The translations under genes and the position numbers were made by a program. Below are positions 11,026 through 20,950 of a stretch of DNA of 64,000 nt, one piece after another. The number at the start of each line of letters is the position of its first letter. The first letter of the stretch is position 1. This DNA comes from Staphylotrichum longicolle. Taxonomy: Eukaryota; Ascomycota; Sordariomycetes; Sordariales; Chaetomiaceae. The stretch is taken from the NCBI GenBank assembly GCA_019096155.1, contig JAHCVI010000002.1:5022001-5086000 (forward strand). Direction: 5' to 3'. The notes under the pieces are model-generated. The model worked only from the letters and a program-made list of their open reading frames with translations. It was not told where the DNA came from and made no database searches.

Positions 11026-12232
11026 TCATCTTCCCTCCACAAAACGCGACGACGCCCATCTCCTCATCCTTTCGGTCGCATCTCCAATCAGCCCGTGATT
11101 CCCTTCCAGAAGAATCCAGTCATGCACTTCGCCAGGCGCCACCTCCAAGGTCGATTTCAGCTTTGGATTCCGGATTCGCACCGCTTCAGAAAAGGCGCAG
11201 ACATGATCCCTAAACACCTCATGGTCGCCGCAGCTGACGTAGAGCGCCTCTGTGACCCCCTGGATCGTTCCAAACCAAGAACGGTCACCATCAAGCGGCA
11301 GCGCGGGATGTGCCGCGGTAGCATCTACGGCAGAATGTTCCGGGCTCAGAACCTGTCTTTGCGTGTACCTCACAATGGCGGTAGACAGCATGTCGACACC
11401 ATCGTTGTCATGAAAGGACCTCGTGTCGGTGTTACCACTCACCCAGGGTGAGACGGCAAACACGCCGGCAATCTTGCGCCCCCCGAGCCGGACAGGCTCG
11501 ACGTCCGGCATAGGATAGGAAATGTGGTATAAAAGCTGGACCGCCAAGTTTCCTCCCGCCGAGTCGCCTCCAAAAAGGAGATCTTGCGGCGCGATACCGG
11601 TGCGTAGGAGATGGTTGAGGGCGGCGGCGGCTTGGCAGAGCTGATGGGGGTACTTGAACCCTGGCGCAAGATCGTATCGCAGAACGGCAACCGCCACCTC
11701 GTGCTCGTCCTGGTTGTCGATGTAGGCGTTCCAGCACCAGTTGAGATGGCCTGCCTGGAGTGGAGCCATGTAACCGCCGCCGTGGAAGAAGAGCACGAAC
11801 TTGGAGGCGCGTTCGCGGTCACCCAGCCACAGAATGGATGTGACGGGGTCGGTTGAGACTTGCTCAACGTTGTACCTCAGCCGCATTGCAGTCTTGGGTG
11901 CGTTTGTCTCGGTTCCATGATGCCGCTTGTTCTCGAGCCATGCTGCGTAAACCTCGAGGGCTGAGGGTGCGAGATACTGGATGTGTCGGGGTTCGAGCTC
12001 GCCAAGGGAGAAGCGAAACACACTGGATGTAAGCCAAAGCCGGAGGGATGTCTTTCGTTTATACGCCGTGGGCAGCCCAGAGATGATGGCGAGAAACAGC
12101 CGTGGAGGTGCTGATATCCGAAACTGTCAGTTTTGTATCGCCGAGGAATGGGGCACACCACAAACCAAAAAGAAGTCGGATCCCCAGGTCCAACTTCTCG
12201 AGTGCTGAGAGACGCGGCTTTGTGGAAGCCAT
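11026..12232 (-). CDS. alpha/beta-hydrolase esterase (HSL/hydrolase-3 family)
   Basis: Two exons, 12232-12166 and 12110-11026 (384 codons, 383 residues). The intron has a GTTTGT donor, an AACTGAC branch and an ATATCAG acceptor. Splicing joins MASTKPRLSALEKLDLG... to PPRLFLAIISGLPTAYK, the usual start of these fungal proteins. The HSL oxyanion motif HGGGY starts at residue 132, the nucleophile is S206 in GDSAG, the acid lies in CGDHEVFRD (318 or 324) and the base is H352 in EVHDW. The family includes steryl-acetyl hydrolases and arylacetamide-deacetylase-like esterases. It is divergently transcribed from the SDR, sharing a 513-bp promoter with one palindrome. Next to a Baeyer-Villiger enzyme, it could open the ester or lactone that enzyme makes (inference). 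Confidence 0.88.
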
Positions 12233-12745
12233 GGATTCTGCTGGATTGCCGATTGGTATCAGGAGAAACCATGTCAGTGAAGTGAGGTGGGGATTTGATC
12301 GGATAATGACCTCAGGTTCTCCGTGATAGTCGACTTCAGCCAGTCAACCTTCAAACTCAGTCGGTCCTCCCTAAGACGACCCAACCCTGATCCCCGTTTC
12401 GGAATTCTTCCTTCTTCTTTTTCCAGATTCCACGCATTTCGGGCTTCGACTTCCGTTACCGTTGGCCCCGCACAACAATGCCGCGATCCCAAAAGTCAGG
12501 AGCGGGCTGTCGGGTCCATTCCGACGGCCTCGGACTCAACCCCTTTACAACCCCTGCATACGTTGGAGCTCCTTCGGTAATATTGACATACCATGGGCAT
12601 TCCAGGCCGTTACTCGTTAAGTCCTTGAACATTGGTTTCCGATTGCTCTGAGGCATTTCAAATTCTCACTCTTTTCTCTTTCAGTCGGACCCCTATCACA
12701 CTCACACTGCCGATCAGCTTCAAATCGCCTTGTGTAATCAACACA
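12233..12745. other. divergent promoter between esterase and SDR
   Basis: 513 bp between two start codons on opposite strands, with no gene inside. The shared palindrome sits at 12510-12524, so one site could serve both genes. Confidence 0.65.
12510..12524. promoter_or_regulatory. CGG-N7-CCG palindrome, esterase/SDR divergent promoter
   Basis: Reads TCGGGTCCATTCCGA. It lies 278 bp from the esterase ATG and 222 bp from the SDR ATG, and fits TCGGRNNNRTYCCGA. Confidence 0.7.
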
Positions 12746-13969
12746 ATGTCATCTCGAGAGGGCTTCACGGTGGACGTCGTTGCCAGACTTATGAGGCGCA
12801 CGGCGCTTAACCCGTGGTTGGCAGTGCCCGTATCGACGTTTCTGAGCTGGCAACAAATCCGTCCCTCGCCTCCAGCTTCGGCCTCCGCCCCGGCGATGCA
12901 CCATGCCATTTACACGGGTGCATTTCTCTGTGCGCTGGCGAGCATCTTGCTGTCCGTCAATGACTGGCTCAACAAGTGGTCCGCAAATAACTGGGCCGAG
13001 ACAAAACCAACAGACTGGAACTGGGACGAGGAAATCGTACTGGTCACAGGCGCAAGCGGCGGCATTGGTGCAAGTATCGTGCAGCAGCTCATTGCCCGAA
13101 ATCCCAAAACCAGAATCATCGTCGTTGACTACAGTCCACTGACATGGAAGCCACCCATCGGCACGAGAATCTCGTACTACCAGTGCGATCTGAGCGACTC
13201 AAGCGCCATAAAAGCACTCTGTTCAGGCATCAGGTCAGAGGTCGGGCACCCTACTGTCCTAGTCAACAACGCAGGACTTTGTCGTGGCTTCACAGTCATG
13301 GAAGGGACGTACCACGATGTCGAGCTGACGGTGCAGACAAACCTCATTGCCCCTTTTCTGCTGGTGAAGGAAGTGCTCCCGAACATGGTCAAGACAAATC
13401 ATGGACACATCTTGAACGTCAGCTCGATGAGTTCGATAATCCCGCCAGCCAGAGTCGCCGACTATGCGGCGACAAAAGCGGGAATCAGTGCCTTGCATGA
13501 GGTACGCTATTACCTGTTGCTCCGTTTTCTTATTTTCCATGTTGGTACTGACATGACTCCCACCAAGGCTCTGCAACTTGAGTTGGCACACATCCACAAT
13601 GCCCCCAACGTCCGACTATCTCTTGGCATCTTCAGCTTCATCAAGACTCCCCTCTTTAAGGGGGAGACACGACAATCCGGCTTTCTCTTTCCCCTGCTCC
13701 ACGTTGACTCAGTCGGGGAGGCTTTGGTCGACATCTTGTACAGCGGCTATGGAAAGACCATCTACATGCCTGGAATGATGCGCTACGTGGCGATGCTGGT
13801 AAGTTGACCATGCATAGGTTTCATCTGATGCGCTGCTGACCAGTTTTCTTGCGTTTAGAAAGGAGCCCCTGAGTGGATGATGAGAGCCGTGAGAGAAGGT
13901 ACACAATCACTCCGCGTGGACTTCAAGGGGCGGCAAAAGGTGGACGAGAAGACGGGGAGGCTGCGTTAA
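12746..13969 (+). CDS. short-chain dehydrogenase/reductase (RDH/DHRS-like)
   Basis: Three exons, 12746-13501, 13568-13798 and 13859-13969 (366 codons, 365 residues). The start is MSSREGFTVDVVARLM. Residues 60-85 form a hydrophobic segment ahead of the catalytic domain, so it is likely anchored to the ER or lipid droplets, as in retinol-dehydrogenase-like SDRs. Cofactor motif TGASGGIG spans 101-108, with NNAG, the SSMSS serine region and YAATK (Y240, K244) following. The classical SDR fold appears complete. It oxidises or reduces an alcohol/ketone with NAD(P). Its place between an esterase and a Baeyer-Villiger-type enzyme suggests alcohol to ketone conversion (inference). It shares its promoter palindrome with the divergent esterase. 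Confidence 0.9.
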
Positions 13970-14420
13970 GAGCAGCTACTTTGGACATATGCAGGGCTAC
14001 AGGAAGGGGGGCGATTGTTCTGACATTTGTTGAGTTATCTAAACTCGGTACCAATGCCAACTCTAGAATCAGCATCTGCCATACGCTGATCTACACTGCA
14101 GCTTAATTGGATCATGAAACTGCCGTGTGCCGCCTCGCTTTACAGAACAACCTGCAAACATCCCTGTACGTAACCCGGCCCGGGCCTTTGCCGGGACCAA
14201 GATTTGAACCGGAAATGCGTGCGGAACCACATTTGTTTGATACAGTACTTCATCTCGAGTGCCCAGTCTCATTCTCCTGAAGCCTACGGCGCCTTGTGCA
14301 CTTGGTACCTTCAACGGAGACCGGCGCCGAACATCTCCGACACCACTGGGGCAGCGTCGGGACTTGCTCCGGTGAGCATCGTGGCAATCAACTGCCGTCC
14401 ATTTGTGGAGGCGTTTCGGT

Positions 14421-14435
14421 TCGGAGGGATCCCGA
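14421..14435. promoter_or_regulatory. CGG-N7-CCG palindrome 1, monooxygenase promoter
   Basis: Reads TCGGAGGGATCCCGA, 443 bp before the ATG. Fits TCGGRNNNRTYCCGA. Confidence 0.65.
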
Positions 14436-14536
14436 CACAGCCCACAACTTCAGCCTTAGCACAGAATGAAGAGTAGGTACTGTAGGTGCCTAGCAGCATC
14501 ATTCTCCACCACCTCCGCACCCCTCGGCTCCGGGTC

Positions 14537-14551
14537 TCGGGTGCATCCCGA
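14537..14551. promoter_or_regulatory. CGG-N7-CCG palindrome 2, monooxygenase promoter
   Basis: Reads TCGGGTGCATCCCGA, 327 bp before the ATG. Fits TCGGRNNNRTYCCGA. Spacing to the neighbouring copies is 116 and 126 bp. Confidence 0.65.
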
Positions 14552-14662
14552 CCCAGCACTCAATCCTAAACAGGAAAGGTTCAAAGTTGGAAAACATGCA
14601 GAGAACTTACCTTGATGATGTTCCCATGACTCTGCTTAGACGTGCTACCGGGGCGCCGAGGC

Positions 14663-14677
14663 TCGGATGGATTCCGA
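14663..14677. promoter_or_regulatory. CGG-N7-CCG palindrome 3, monooxygenase promoter
   Basis: Reads TCGGATGGATTCCGA, 201 bp before the ATG at 14878. Fits TCGGRNNNRTYCCGA. Confidence 0.7.
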
Positions 14678-14877
14678 TGCGGGACTCAACGTCAAAATGC
14701 CCCTGGAGAATGACACTGACTATGGTACGGGCTCACCAGGAATACATCGGTTGCAGAACAATAAATGTCTGCTTCTCAAATTGCATTTTGTTAGTGTTAT
14801 TGCTCAGCTTTAATGATCGTGTGCATTCTTTCGTTCTATTCACCCACGAAGGACAACTTGAAAGTGAAGCAAACATT

Positions 14878-16722
14878 ATGGCTCAGCCGTCCGACAAGCC
14901 CGTGAGCTACAGCCAATTTGCTTGCATTGGAACTGGGTTTTCAGCCATCGCCCTCGGTGCAACTTTGAAGAGATGGTACGGCATCGACGACATCACCTTC
15001 TTCGAACGGCACCAAAACTTGGGAGGCACCTGGTTCATCAGCCAATACCCTGGTACGTTGCATCTTCTTAAGCTGCTGGCCTCAGCCAGGCATCACACAC
15101 TAACGTGATGATGCTCTCACAAGGATGCGCGTGCGACGTACCAAGCGCGCTCTACAGCTACTCCTTCGAGCCCAACTCGGCATGGAGTCGCGTCTTGCCA
15201 TCCTACAAGGAACTGTGGTCGTACCTCAATAATGTGGCAATCAAATACGACCTCAAGAAAAAAATGAGCTTCGGATTCAACGTCGAACGATGCGAGTGGC
15301 TTGAGGAGTCTGCCCGCTGGCGCATGACGGTCCGCGACATCAAGACCGACACGATCCTCATCCATGAGTGCCAGTTCCTCTTCTGTGCGACCGGTCAACT
15401 GGTCAAGGCCCGCGAAATCGACGTCCCTGGATCTGAAACCTTCAAGGGTCCTGTATTTCACACATCACGGTGGCGGTCGGATGTGGACCTCAAGGGCAAG
15501 AGGGTCGTCGTGTTCGGCAACGGCTGCACCGCCGCGCAGGTTGTCCCATCCATCGTCAAGGAGACCAAGAGCCTGACCCAGTTCGTCCGAGCAAAGCACT
15601 GGATCCTGCCCCCAATCGACAGGGAGGTCCCCTCGTGGGCGCATACCTTGTTGCGGTGGCTCCCCGGGCTGATGGGACTGCAGCGATTGCTGGTGTTCCT
15701 CGCAGCAGAAGACAGCCTGCGTGGGTTTCCCATGACCGAGGCCGCCCGCCGGTTCCGCGCCAGACAACGCGTCAAGGCAGAGCGGTACATGCGGTCGGCG
15801 GCACCGGCCAAGTACCACGCCTTGCTCATTCCGGATTTTGAGGTTGGATGCAAGCGTCGGATCTTCGACTCGGGGTACCTCGACTCGCTCCACGAAAAGA
15901 ACCTCACCCTGACTGACGAAAAGGCCTTGGAGATTGTGCCGGAAGGCGTGCGCACTGCCAAAGGAATCGTCAAAGCAGATGTCATTGTCCTCGCAAACGG
16001 CTTCGTGACGAACGACTTTCTCATCGGCTTGGACGTCAGAGGCCAAGGGGGCAAGACCATCCAGGAACACTGGAGTGATTTTGGGGGAGCCGAGGCATAC
16101 AACTGCTCGGTCTTGAGCGGATTTCCAAACATGTTTATCTTGCTGGGCCCAAACGCGGCGACCGGCCACACGTCAGCAGTCATGGCAGCCGAGAACTCGG
16201 TCAACTACGCCCTCCGGGTCATTCGGCCCGTCCTGGAAGGCCGAGCCAGCATTGCCAGCCTCAAGTTGGAAGCCGAGAAAGAGTATAGCGAGAGCGTGCA
16301 GGAAGCGTTGCGAAACACGGTATGGAATTCGGGGTGCCAGAGCTGGTATGTGCAGAGCAAGGACGGCGGCAGCGGCAAGACGTGGAACGCCATGAGCTAC
16401 CCTTGGTCGCAGGCGCATTACTGGTATCGCAGCTTGTTTCCCGTGTGGTCGGATTGGGAGTTCAGGGTACGTTGAATGCAAAATCTCCTCTGCTCTCTTT
16501 CAAATGCTTACAGTCGTACTTGTTCAGGGAAGGGCCCAGAAGCCAAAATCGAACAGGGGACTGAGGACGGTTCTGCTGGCGGCGCTCATCATTGTTGCGC
16601 TGGCGAGCTGGCAGCGGAACGGAAAGTTTCTCACACAAGTTACGGTCGAAGGTTTGATGGCGCAGGCTTCAGCAGTTGTGCGTGGTGGGAAGACGCTATT
16701 GGAAGGAGTTTGGAGGAGATAG
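14878..16722 (+). CDS. flavin-containing (Baeyer-Villiger-type) monooxygenase
   Basis: Three exons, 14878-15052, 15124-16466 and 16528-16722 (571 codons, 570 residues). For the last intron, the acceptor before 16528 was chosen over the one at 16513. It keeps a C-terminal membrane anchor (TVLLAALIIVALASW) seen in many fungal relatives, whereas the other acceptor stops after 17 codons. FAD fingerprint GTGFSA starts at residue 18 and LGGTW follows. The Baeyer-Villiger fingerprint is present as FKGPVFHTSRWR (FxGxxxHxxxW, with R rather than P/D last). An NADPH Rossmann motif GNGCTAAQ and the late GPNAATGHTS segment complete the fold. It should turn a ketone into an ester or lactone using NADPH and O2. 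Three promoter palindromes suggest strong control by the shared regulator (inference). Confidence 0.88.
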
Positions 16723-16776
16723 CTACCTCACTACCTTACCTACCTTATGTACCTTATGTACCTTATATCTTATGTG
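16722..16776 (+). repeat. TACCTTA-type microsatellite after the monooxygenase stop
   Basis: Imperfect tandem units of TACCTTA/TACCTTATG run from the stop codon region to about 16776. This repeat type is common in intergenic DNA of Sordariomycetes. Confidence 0.8.
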
Positions 16777-16927
16777 CATTGTCTTTGATCACAATTTCAA
16801 AAATGGCCCGGGTTCTCGTGCGTTTATTTCACTTGCACTGCCAAATGCATCGATTGCTCTTTTGAAGCTCTTCTTAATTACAGTTATGACACTGGTCCCA
16901 TTTGCACCATGCTATTCCACCTTTATT

Positions 16928-17659
16928 TTAAGCCAGCCAAGCGTCAGGAAGCTCCTTATGGCGCTCAGTGCCCTCAATGGGCACCTTGTTTGGCTCGGAC
17001 GACAGCACAACAGCAAGCAGCCTCACCCACTCATCAGTGCGATTAGAGAGCCTAGTAATGAACAAATCGAGTCAGTCAACATTCAGCCTCAGCATCTTAT
17101 TAGGAAGCCCGACGTACGCATGCATCATGCCACGCTGGGCAACAACGTCGCCGGGGTGGCACACGGTCTCGACGGGGTCGCCGTACGTGGCTTTGCCGTC
17201 CTTGATCTGGTAGGGCTCGGGCGCAGGCGTCAAGAGACTCAGCTTGCCCGAGAGGAGCACCAGATAGTCGGCCGAGGTCGTCCGGTGCATGGTGCCCTCA
17301 GTGTTGGGCGCCAGGTCAAGGTAGTACATGTTCAGGCCGCCGGGGAGCACGATCCCCATGCCGGGGACGTCGTCAAGGGGAAGCTCGCCGCTGCAGAGAG
17401 GAATGGTAAGAAAAGGTTACTTTGGTGCGACTTGGCTGGTTCGGGACTGGACTTACTGGCCGTCATTGCTCGTGGGAATCTGCTTGCTCGTGGCCACTAC
17501 CGCGCGCACCAGGGTTCCGCCAAGGAGGGAACTGGTTTGTAAGGTGTCGATCTTGACCTCAACGCCAGGCTCTGCGTTCTCATCATCGCCGCGGTGAGAG
17601 GGCAGGGGCAGATTGGAGGCGGTGATGCGCCGAGGAGGTGGAAGGTTGTAAGACGACAT
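16928..17659 (-). CDS. cupin-fold protein
   Basis: Three exons, 17659-17457, 17390-17118 and 17051-16928 (200 codons, 199 residues). Introns have GTAAGT/CTGCAG and GTACGT/TACTAG ends. The last intron restores a cupin motif-2 segment, GMMHALSNRTDEWVRLL, and a normal end at PDAWLA; without it the protein stops early. Residues 95-150 hold motif 1 (MHRTTSADYLVLLSG) and motif 2 (PGDVVAQRGMMHA). Single-domain fungal cupins of this kind are often found beside secondary-metabolite genes and may act as isomerases, dioxygenase-like enzymes or binding proteins. It is convergent with the monooxygenase, and its own upstream region lacks the shared palindrome. Membership in the neighbouring regulon is therefore unsupported. 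Confidence 0.85.
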
Positions 17660-19052
17660 TATTAGAAAACGGTCAGAAGAGAAAATGGGGCAACGAAAGT
17701 CACAAGCTTCTTAAACTCAGTTGAGTGCTGAGAGAATGAGGACAATGTCGTAGTTGGATACATGTACCGAGGATGCACGAGAAACATGAGAGAACAGAGA
17801 ACGGCCTGAGAGTCGACATTTATATCGTAGACAATGCGCTATAATCATGATGTTTGTTTTCGATGAACCACATCTCAGTCGCTCCGAAGGCTGCTGACTC
17901 CCTTGGGGGATGACAAATGCAACCGTGCCGCACTTTACTATTATTCAGCTGAGCCCCGTCTGTTTGATGGCCTTCCTGGCCCTTGCAGCTGCACGACTTC
18001 ACGCGGTGTTTTGTTTACCCGCCCTCGATCCTACAGGAGATCCCATAACTAGCTCAGCGCTAAAATCAATCAAGACGCGGTGCATCCTTTGAAAAGATGA
18101 CTTCCTGATTCCGTAATCCGTTGTTGGCTGCGGAAGAGTGGCTCTTTTTGAAGGATTGGGTGGGTCCCAGTTGAAGGTTTGCTGTAACATCACCACGAGA
18201 CAGCGCTTATATTCATTACCTTAGATATATTGGATGGGAAATTTCAGCCACGAAGTATACAAAGAGACGGTCTGAGCCTGTCGTATTTAGAAGCTCTACG
18301 GCCTCATGAAGTCAATGGGTGAACCTGCGGGCTGCGGAGAAAGCAGCCATTGCAATCAGGGCCGGAACAAAGAACCTAGTGGGCGGAGAGCTAACCCAAC
18401 AAAAAAGTAGGTGGTCAGCGCAGGTCGGTACACTGAGGTTCCTAAGAATGGGGTTTGTCAGTTTCCTGTATGTTGCTGTGTGTTTAACACGACTTCCCTC
18501 ATTTGACTGGCCCTTTGTACTTTTGGGTTGGGCGTCTTGCCTCTGTGTCAAGTTTGGTTTGGGTCTGAGTCGGAGCCAGCATCATCAATAATGGGATATC
18601 GTAGGCGTCAAACCGTTTGTGTCAGCAGCTTAGCAAGGCCGGTTGTTGTTTGCCTGCAGATATGGACTGCAAGCTGTTTTGTTTGTATTGGTCCATGCAT
18701 GGCACTGAACAAGGCAGCCATTGATGTAACAATCATACCTCTCACGGCAACAAGCAAGAGTTGCAGGCGAGCAAAAAGCCCAAAAAGTCGCCGACGAAGG
18801 ATGCACCTGCATCAGCCGAAAACTGCAAATACCCCTCTTTGTGTTGCTGTTCTGCTGCTTTTCCAGTCCAGCAGTCCTTCAACTTGCTGCTCTTTGGCTC
18901 GTCCCCGCTCAGCTTGTGGGAAAACCCATCCGCCTCACCGCGACCTATCAGGGTACACACATTCTCGCCAGTATCCTGCAAAACTGACTGACTTTCCTCG
19001 ATTCAACAAGCAGCGCGACTGCCAGGTTGCCATCCCGTCACGATCGAGCAAT
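17660..19052. other. intergenic, no gene recognised
   Basis: About 1.4 kb with only short frames. Contains the promoter of the minus-strand cupin gene. No TCGGN7CCGA site and no clear repeat seen. Confidence 0.45.
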
Positions 19053-19690
19053 ATGCCTGATCTACCTTGCCCCGACTGGATTTTTGCCTCGGGCTCCAAT
19101 GTCCAGTATGTTCCAACTGTCACTTGACACTTGACCCTCGGAATTTGCCCTGGGGCACTTGATGGTCAATTTATTGCCATCGCCTCTCGCTAATCACATG
19201 CCTTCTGTGGTGTCGCAAGAGATTGATCCTGGTTCGGAGACGACTATGTGTCCATCAGCTCCGTCCTTGAGGACGGCTCGAGAGTCGTGGGAATCGGCAC
19301 GGTCGACCTCCCAACAAAGCGAACCCCCTCAAGCTCCGGCGTCGACGGCAATACAACTGTCCGTCTTACCAATGTTGCCCATGTACCCGGGGTAATTTGC
19401 AACATTCTGGGGTTGCCGGTCTTGGGGGAATACAAGTTGTCGACAGACTTCCGAAACCCCTCCAACGGTTCAATTCAAGACAAAGACGGACAGCCCTTGG
19501 CCTATTTCCGGAAAAGTTCTCCCACGGGGCTGCTCGCAGTCTGCCTCAGCGATCCTCCCTTTGGGCCCAAAGTCGGCCCTTCCTCTTTGACTGGTGGAAG
19601 CTATTATATCAACGCCTCCTGGTCAAACGCCGAGCAGCAGAAATGGGTGGCTTACCATGCCCAGACCGTTGCACAGAAGAAAGGGACTGG
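19053..19690 (+). pseudogene. degraded retrotransposon TNT1-94-like beta-barrel (Pol_BBD) protein
   Basis: Exon-like start at 19053 (MPDLPCPDWIFASGSNVQ) is followed by a possible GTATGT donor near 19108. The second part runs from about 19213: WFGDDYVSISSVLEDG, VVGIGTVDLPTKR, LTNVAHVPGVICNILG. This matches the small barrel domain that sits before protease in Ty1/Copia Pol proteins and also exists as stand-alone fungal genes. A TGA at 19224-19226 lies inside the conserved RD-x-SWFGDD stretch, where relatives have a sense codon; CGA to TGA by C-to-T change is the simplest origin. No good acceptor is seen before 19213. Homology fades near 19690, where the frame overlaps the start of the next gene. 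A stand-alone domesticated gene that has recently decayed is the best reading. Confidence 0.55.
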
Positions 19691-20437
19691 CCGAGACCAG
19701 GCCCTGCGGGCGCGGGCGCGAATAACACCAACTCGCCCGCGGTTCTTGCGCAGTGTGTCGGTGAGCCCGCCACGTCTGTTGAAGAGCTCAGCCAGAACCG
19801 AGTTCTCCTGGTATCACTCAGGCTCGAGTCCTTCTTCGACAAGAGGTACAAGCCTCTTCTGGACGAGATTGCCTCAAAGTCACGTCTCCAACGAGTCAAG
19901 TCTGCCACAACAGCCATCCGACTGCTTTCAGAGAAGCCTGCACCGACCGCAGTGCTTCTCACTGATCAGGCGCTTACCGAACCAGAGCATGCCGCTGTTT
20001 GGGACGCAGCCTTGCAATATATACGCCAGGGTGTCATTGTTGTCGCCATGGGACACCTCCCCTCCTTCACATCGCCCCTTGACCTGAAGCCTTTCTTCGC
20101 CAAGGCCGGCTTACCTTGGGAAGCTGCTTCATATCACAGAACGACATTGTCACTCAACCGAGCGGCGGTTGGGCGGAGTGTAGCCTCAAAGCTCCCATCG
20201 GAGTACAGCCAGAAGGCGCTGGCCGTGAAGAATGTGGCACCCGGCGATGTGTGGTACGGCACCACGGCAGGTTCGGTTGTGGAGTCGATGGTGTTCAGCC
20301 CGACGAGCGCCCATAATCCGTCCGAATCTCCAAGTGTACTCGCCAAGGTCGGGAACGGGAAGCTCGGGTACGTGGGTGATGTGAACGCTGAGGAAGGATC
20401 CAACCTTGTCATTCTGGCAATGCGCGGTCTTCTTTGA
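19643..20437 (+). CDS. conserved fungal protein, class I glutamine-amidotransferase-like fold
   Basis: Single frame of 265 codons from the ATG at 19643. From about residue 50 it follows a widespread fungal family: NRVLLVSLRLESFFDKRYKPLL, a helix with RVKSATTAIRLL, PTAVLLTDQALTEPE, GVIVVAMGHLPSF, LPWEAASYHRTTLSLN, VWYGTTAGSVVES and GKLGYVGDVNAEEGSNLVILAM (shown in separate pieces). The alternating strand/helix pattern and late GDVN turn suggest a GATase-1/ThuA-like fold, but no catalytic Cys-His-Glu triad is apparent, so no activity is claimed. The first 45 residues are unlike the family and overlap the retro-derived frame. The native 5' end may have been replaced by it, or an upstream exon may be missing from this reading. 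Confidence 0.6.
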   Translation: MGGLPCPDRCTEERDWPRPGPAGAGANNTNSPAVLAQCVGEPATSVEELSQNRVLLVSLRLESFFDKRYKPLLDEIASKSRLQRVKSATTAIRLLSEKPAPTAVLLTDQALTEPEHAAVWDAALQYIRQGVIVVAMGHLPSFTSPLDLKPFFAKAGLPWEAASYHRTTLSLNRAAVGRSVASKLPSEYSQKALAVKNVAPGDVWYGTTAGSVVESMVFSPTSAHNPSESPSVLAKVGNGKLGYVGDVNAEEGSNLVILAMRGLL

Positions 20438-20950
20438 ACGGTAGAGAAGGGTTGGATTCGCATGTGTGCCCTTGGCGCACTGATGTCTAGTGTTCTGAAA
20501 CAGGAGGTAGTTTTAGTTGAAATGGAACAGTGGTCTCCTTCTTCAAAAAGGACTGCGGGCCCGATAGAGCTCTGGAACTGTGTTTATTCGATTGATGAGG
20601 CGATGGATATCGAGATTGAGGAAATGCAGAGAGAACCAGGAAAGGTGCAAAGACTCTCCTCACCTTCGTGTTTTGAACATGGGCTACTAGTTAGATAGCC
20701 AAACCCTAACGAACATGTATTCAGTTGTTGTCAATAACTCCAAGATGATGATGCTGCGTCGAGCGGAGTGTGAAAACGGCCCAGCGTTGGGAGCCAAGCA
20801 TGTGATCACCAAATCCTGAGCGTTTCAACGAGCCGACCCTTGGCCACGGTGGGTGACCTGGAGCTATGTGAGCGCCAATACATGAATAAAGAACCCAACT
20901 TCACCAACCAAAAAGTCTCCCCAAGAGTCGTCACGTAGAACTCCATAAAG
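20438..20950. other. intergenic, no gene recognised
   Basis: 513 bp between the GATase-like gene and the kinase pseudogene. Nothing beyond short frames is visible. Confidence 0.4.

Larger units (their letters stand above)
13970..14877. other. intergenic: promoter of the flavin monooxygenase with three palindromes
   Basis: No gene recognised. Three copies of the 15-bp palindrome occur at 14421, 14537 and 14663, within 201-443 bp of the start codon at 14878. Confidence 0.6.

Noticed and set aside
4576..17659. Full patulin- or yanuthone-type biosynthetic cluster
   Set aside because: No 6-MSA synthase or other backbone enzyme, no cluster transporter and no transcription factor are present; only two early-step-like enzymes resemble those pathways.
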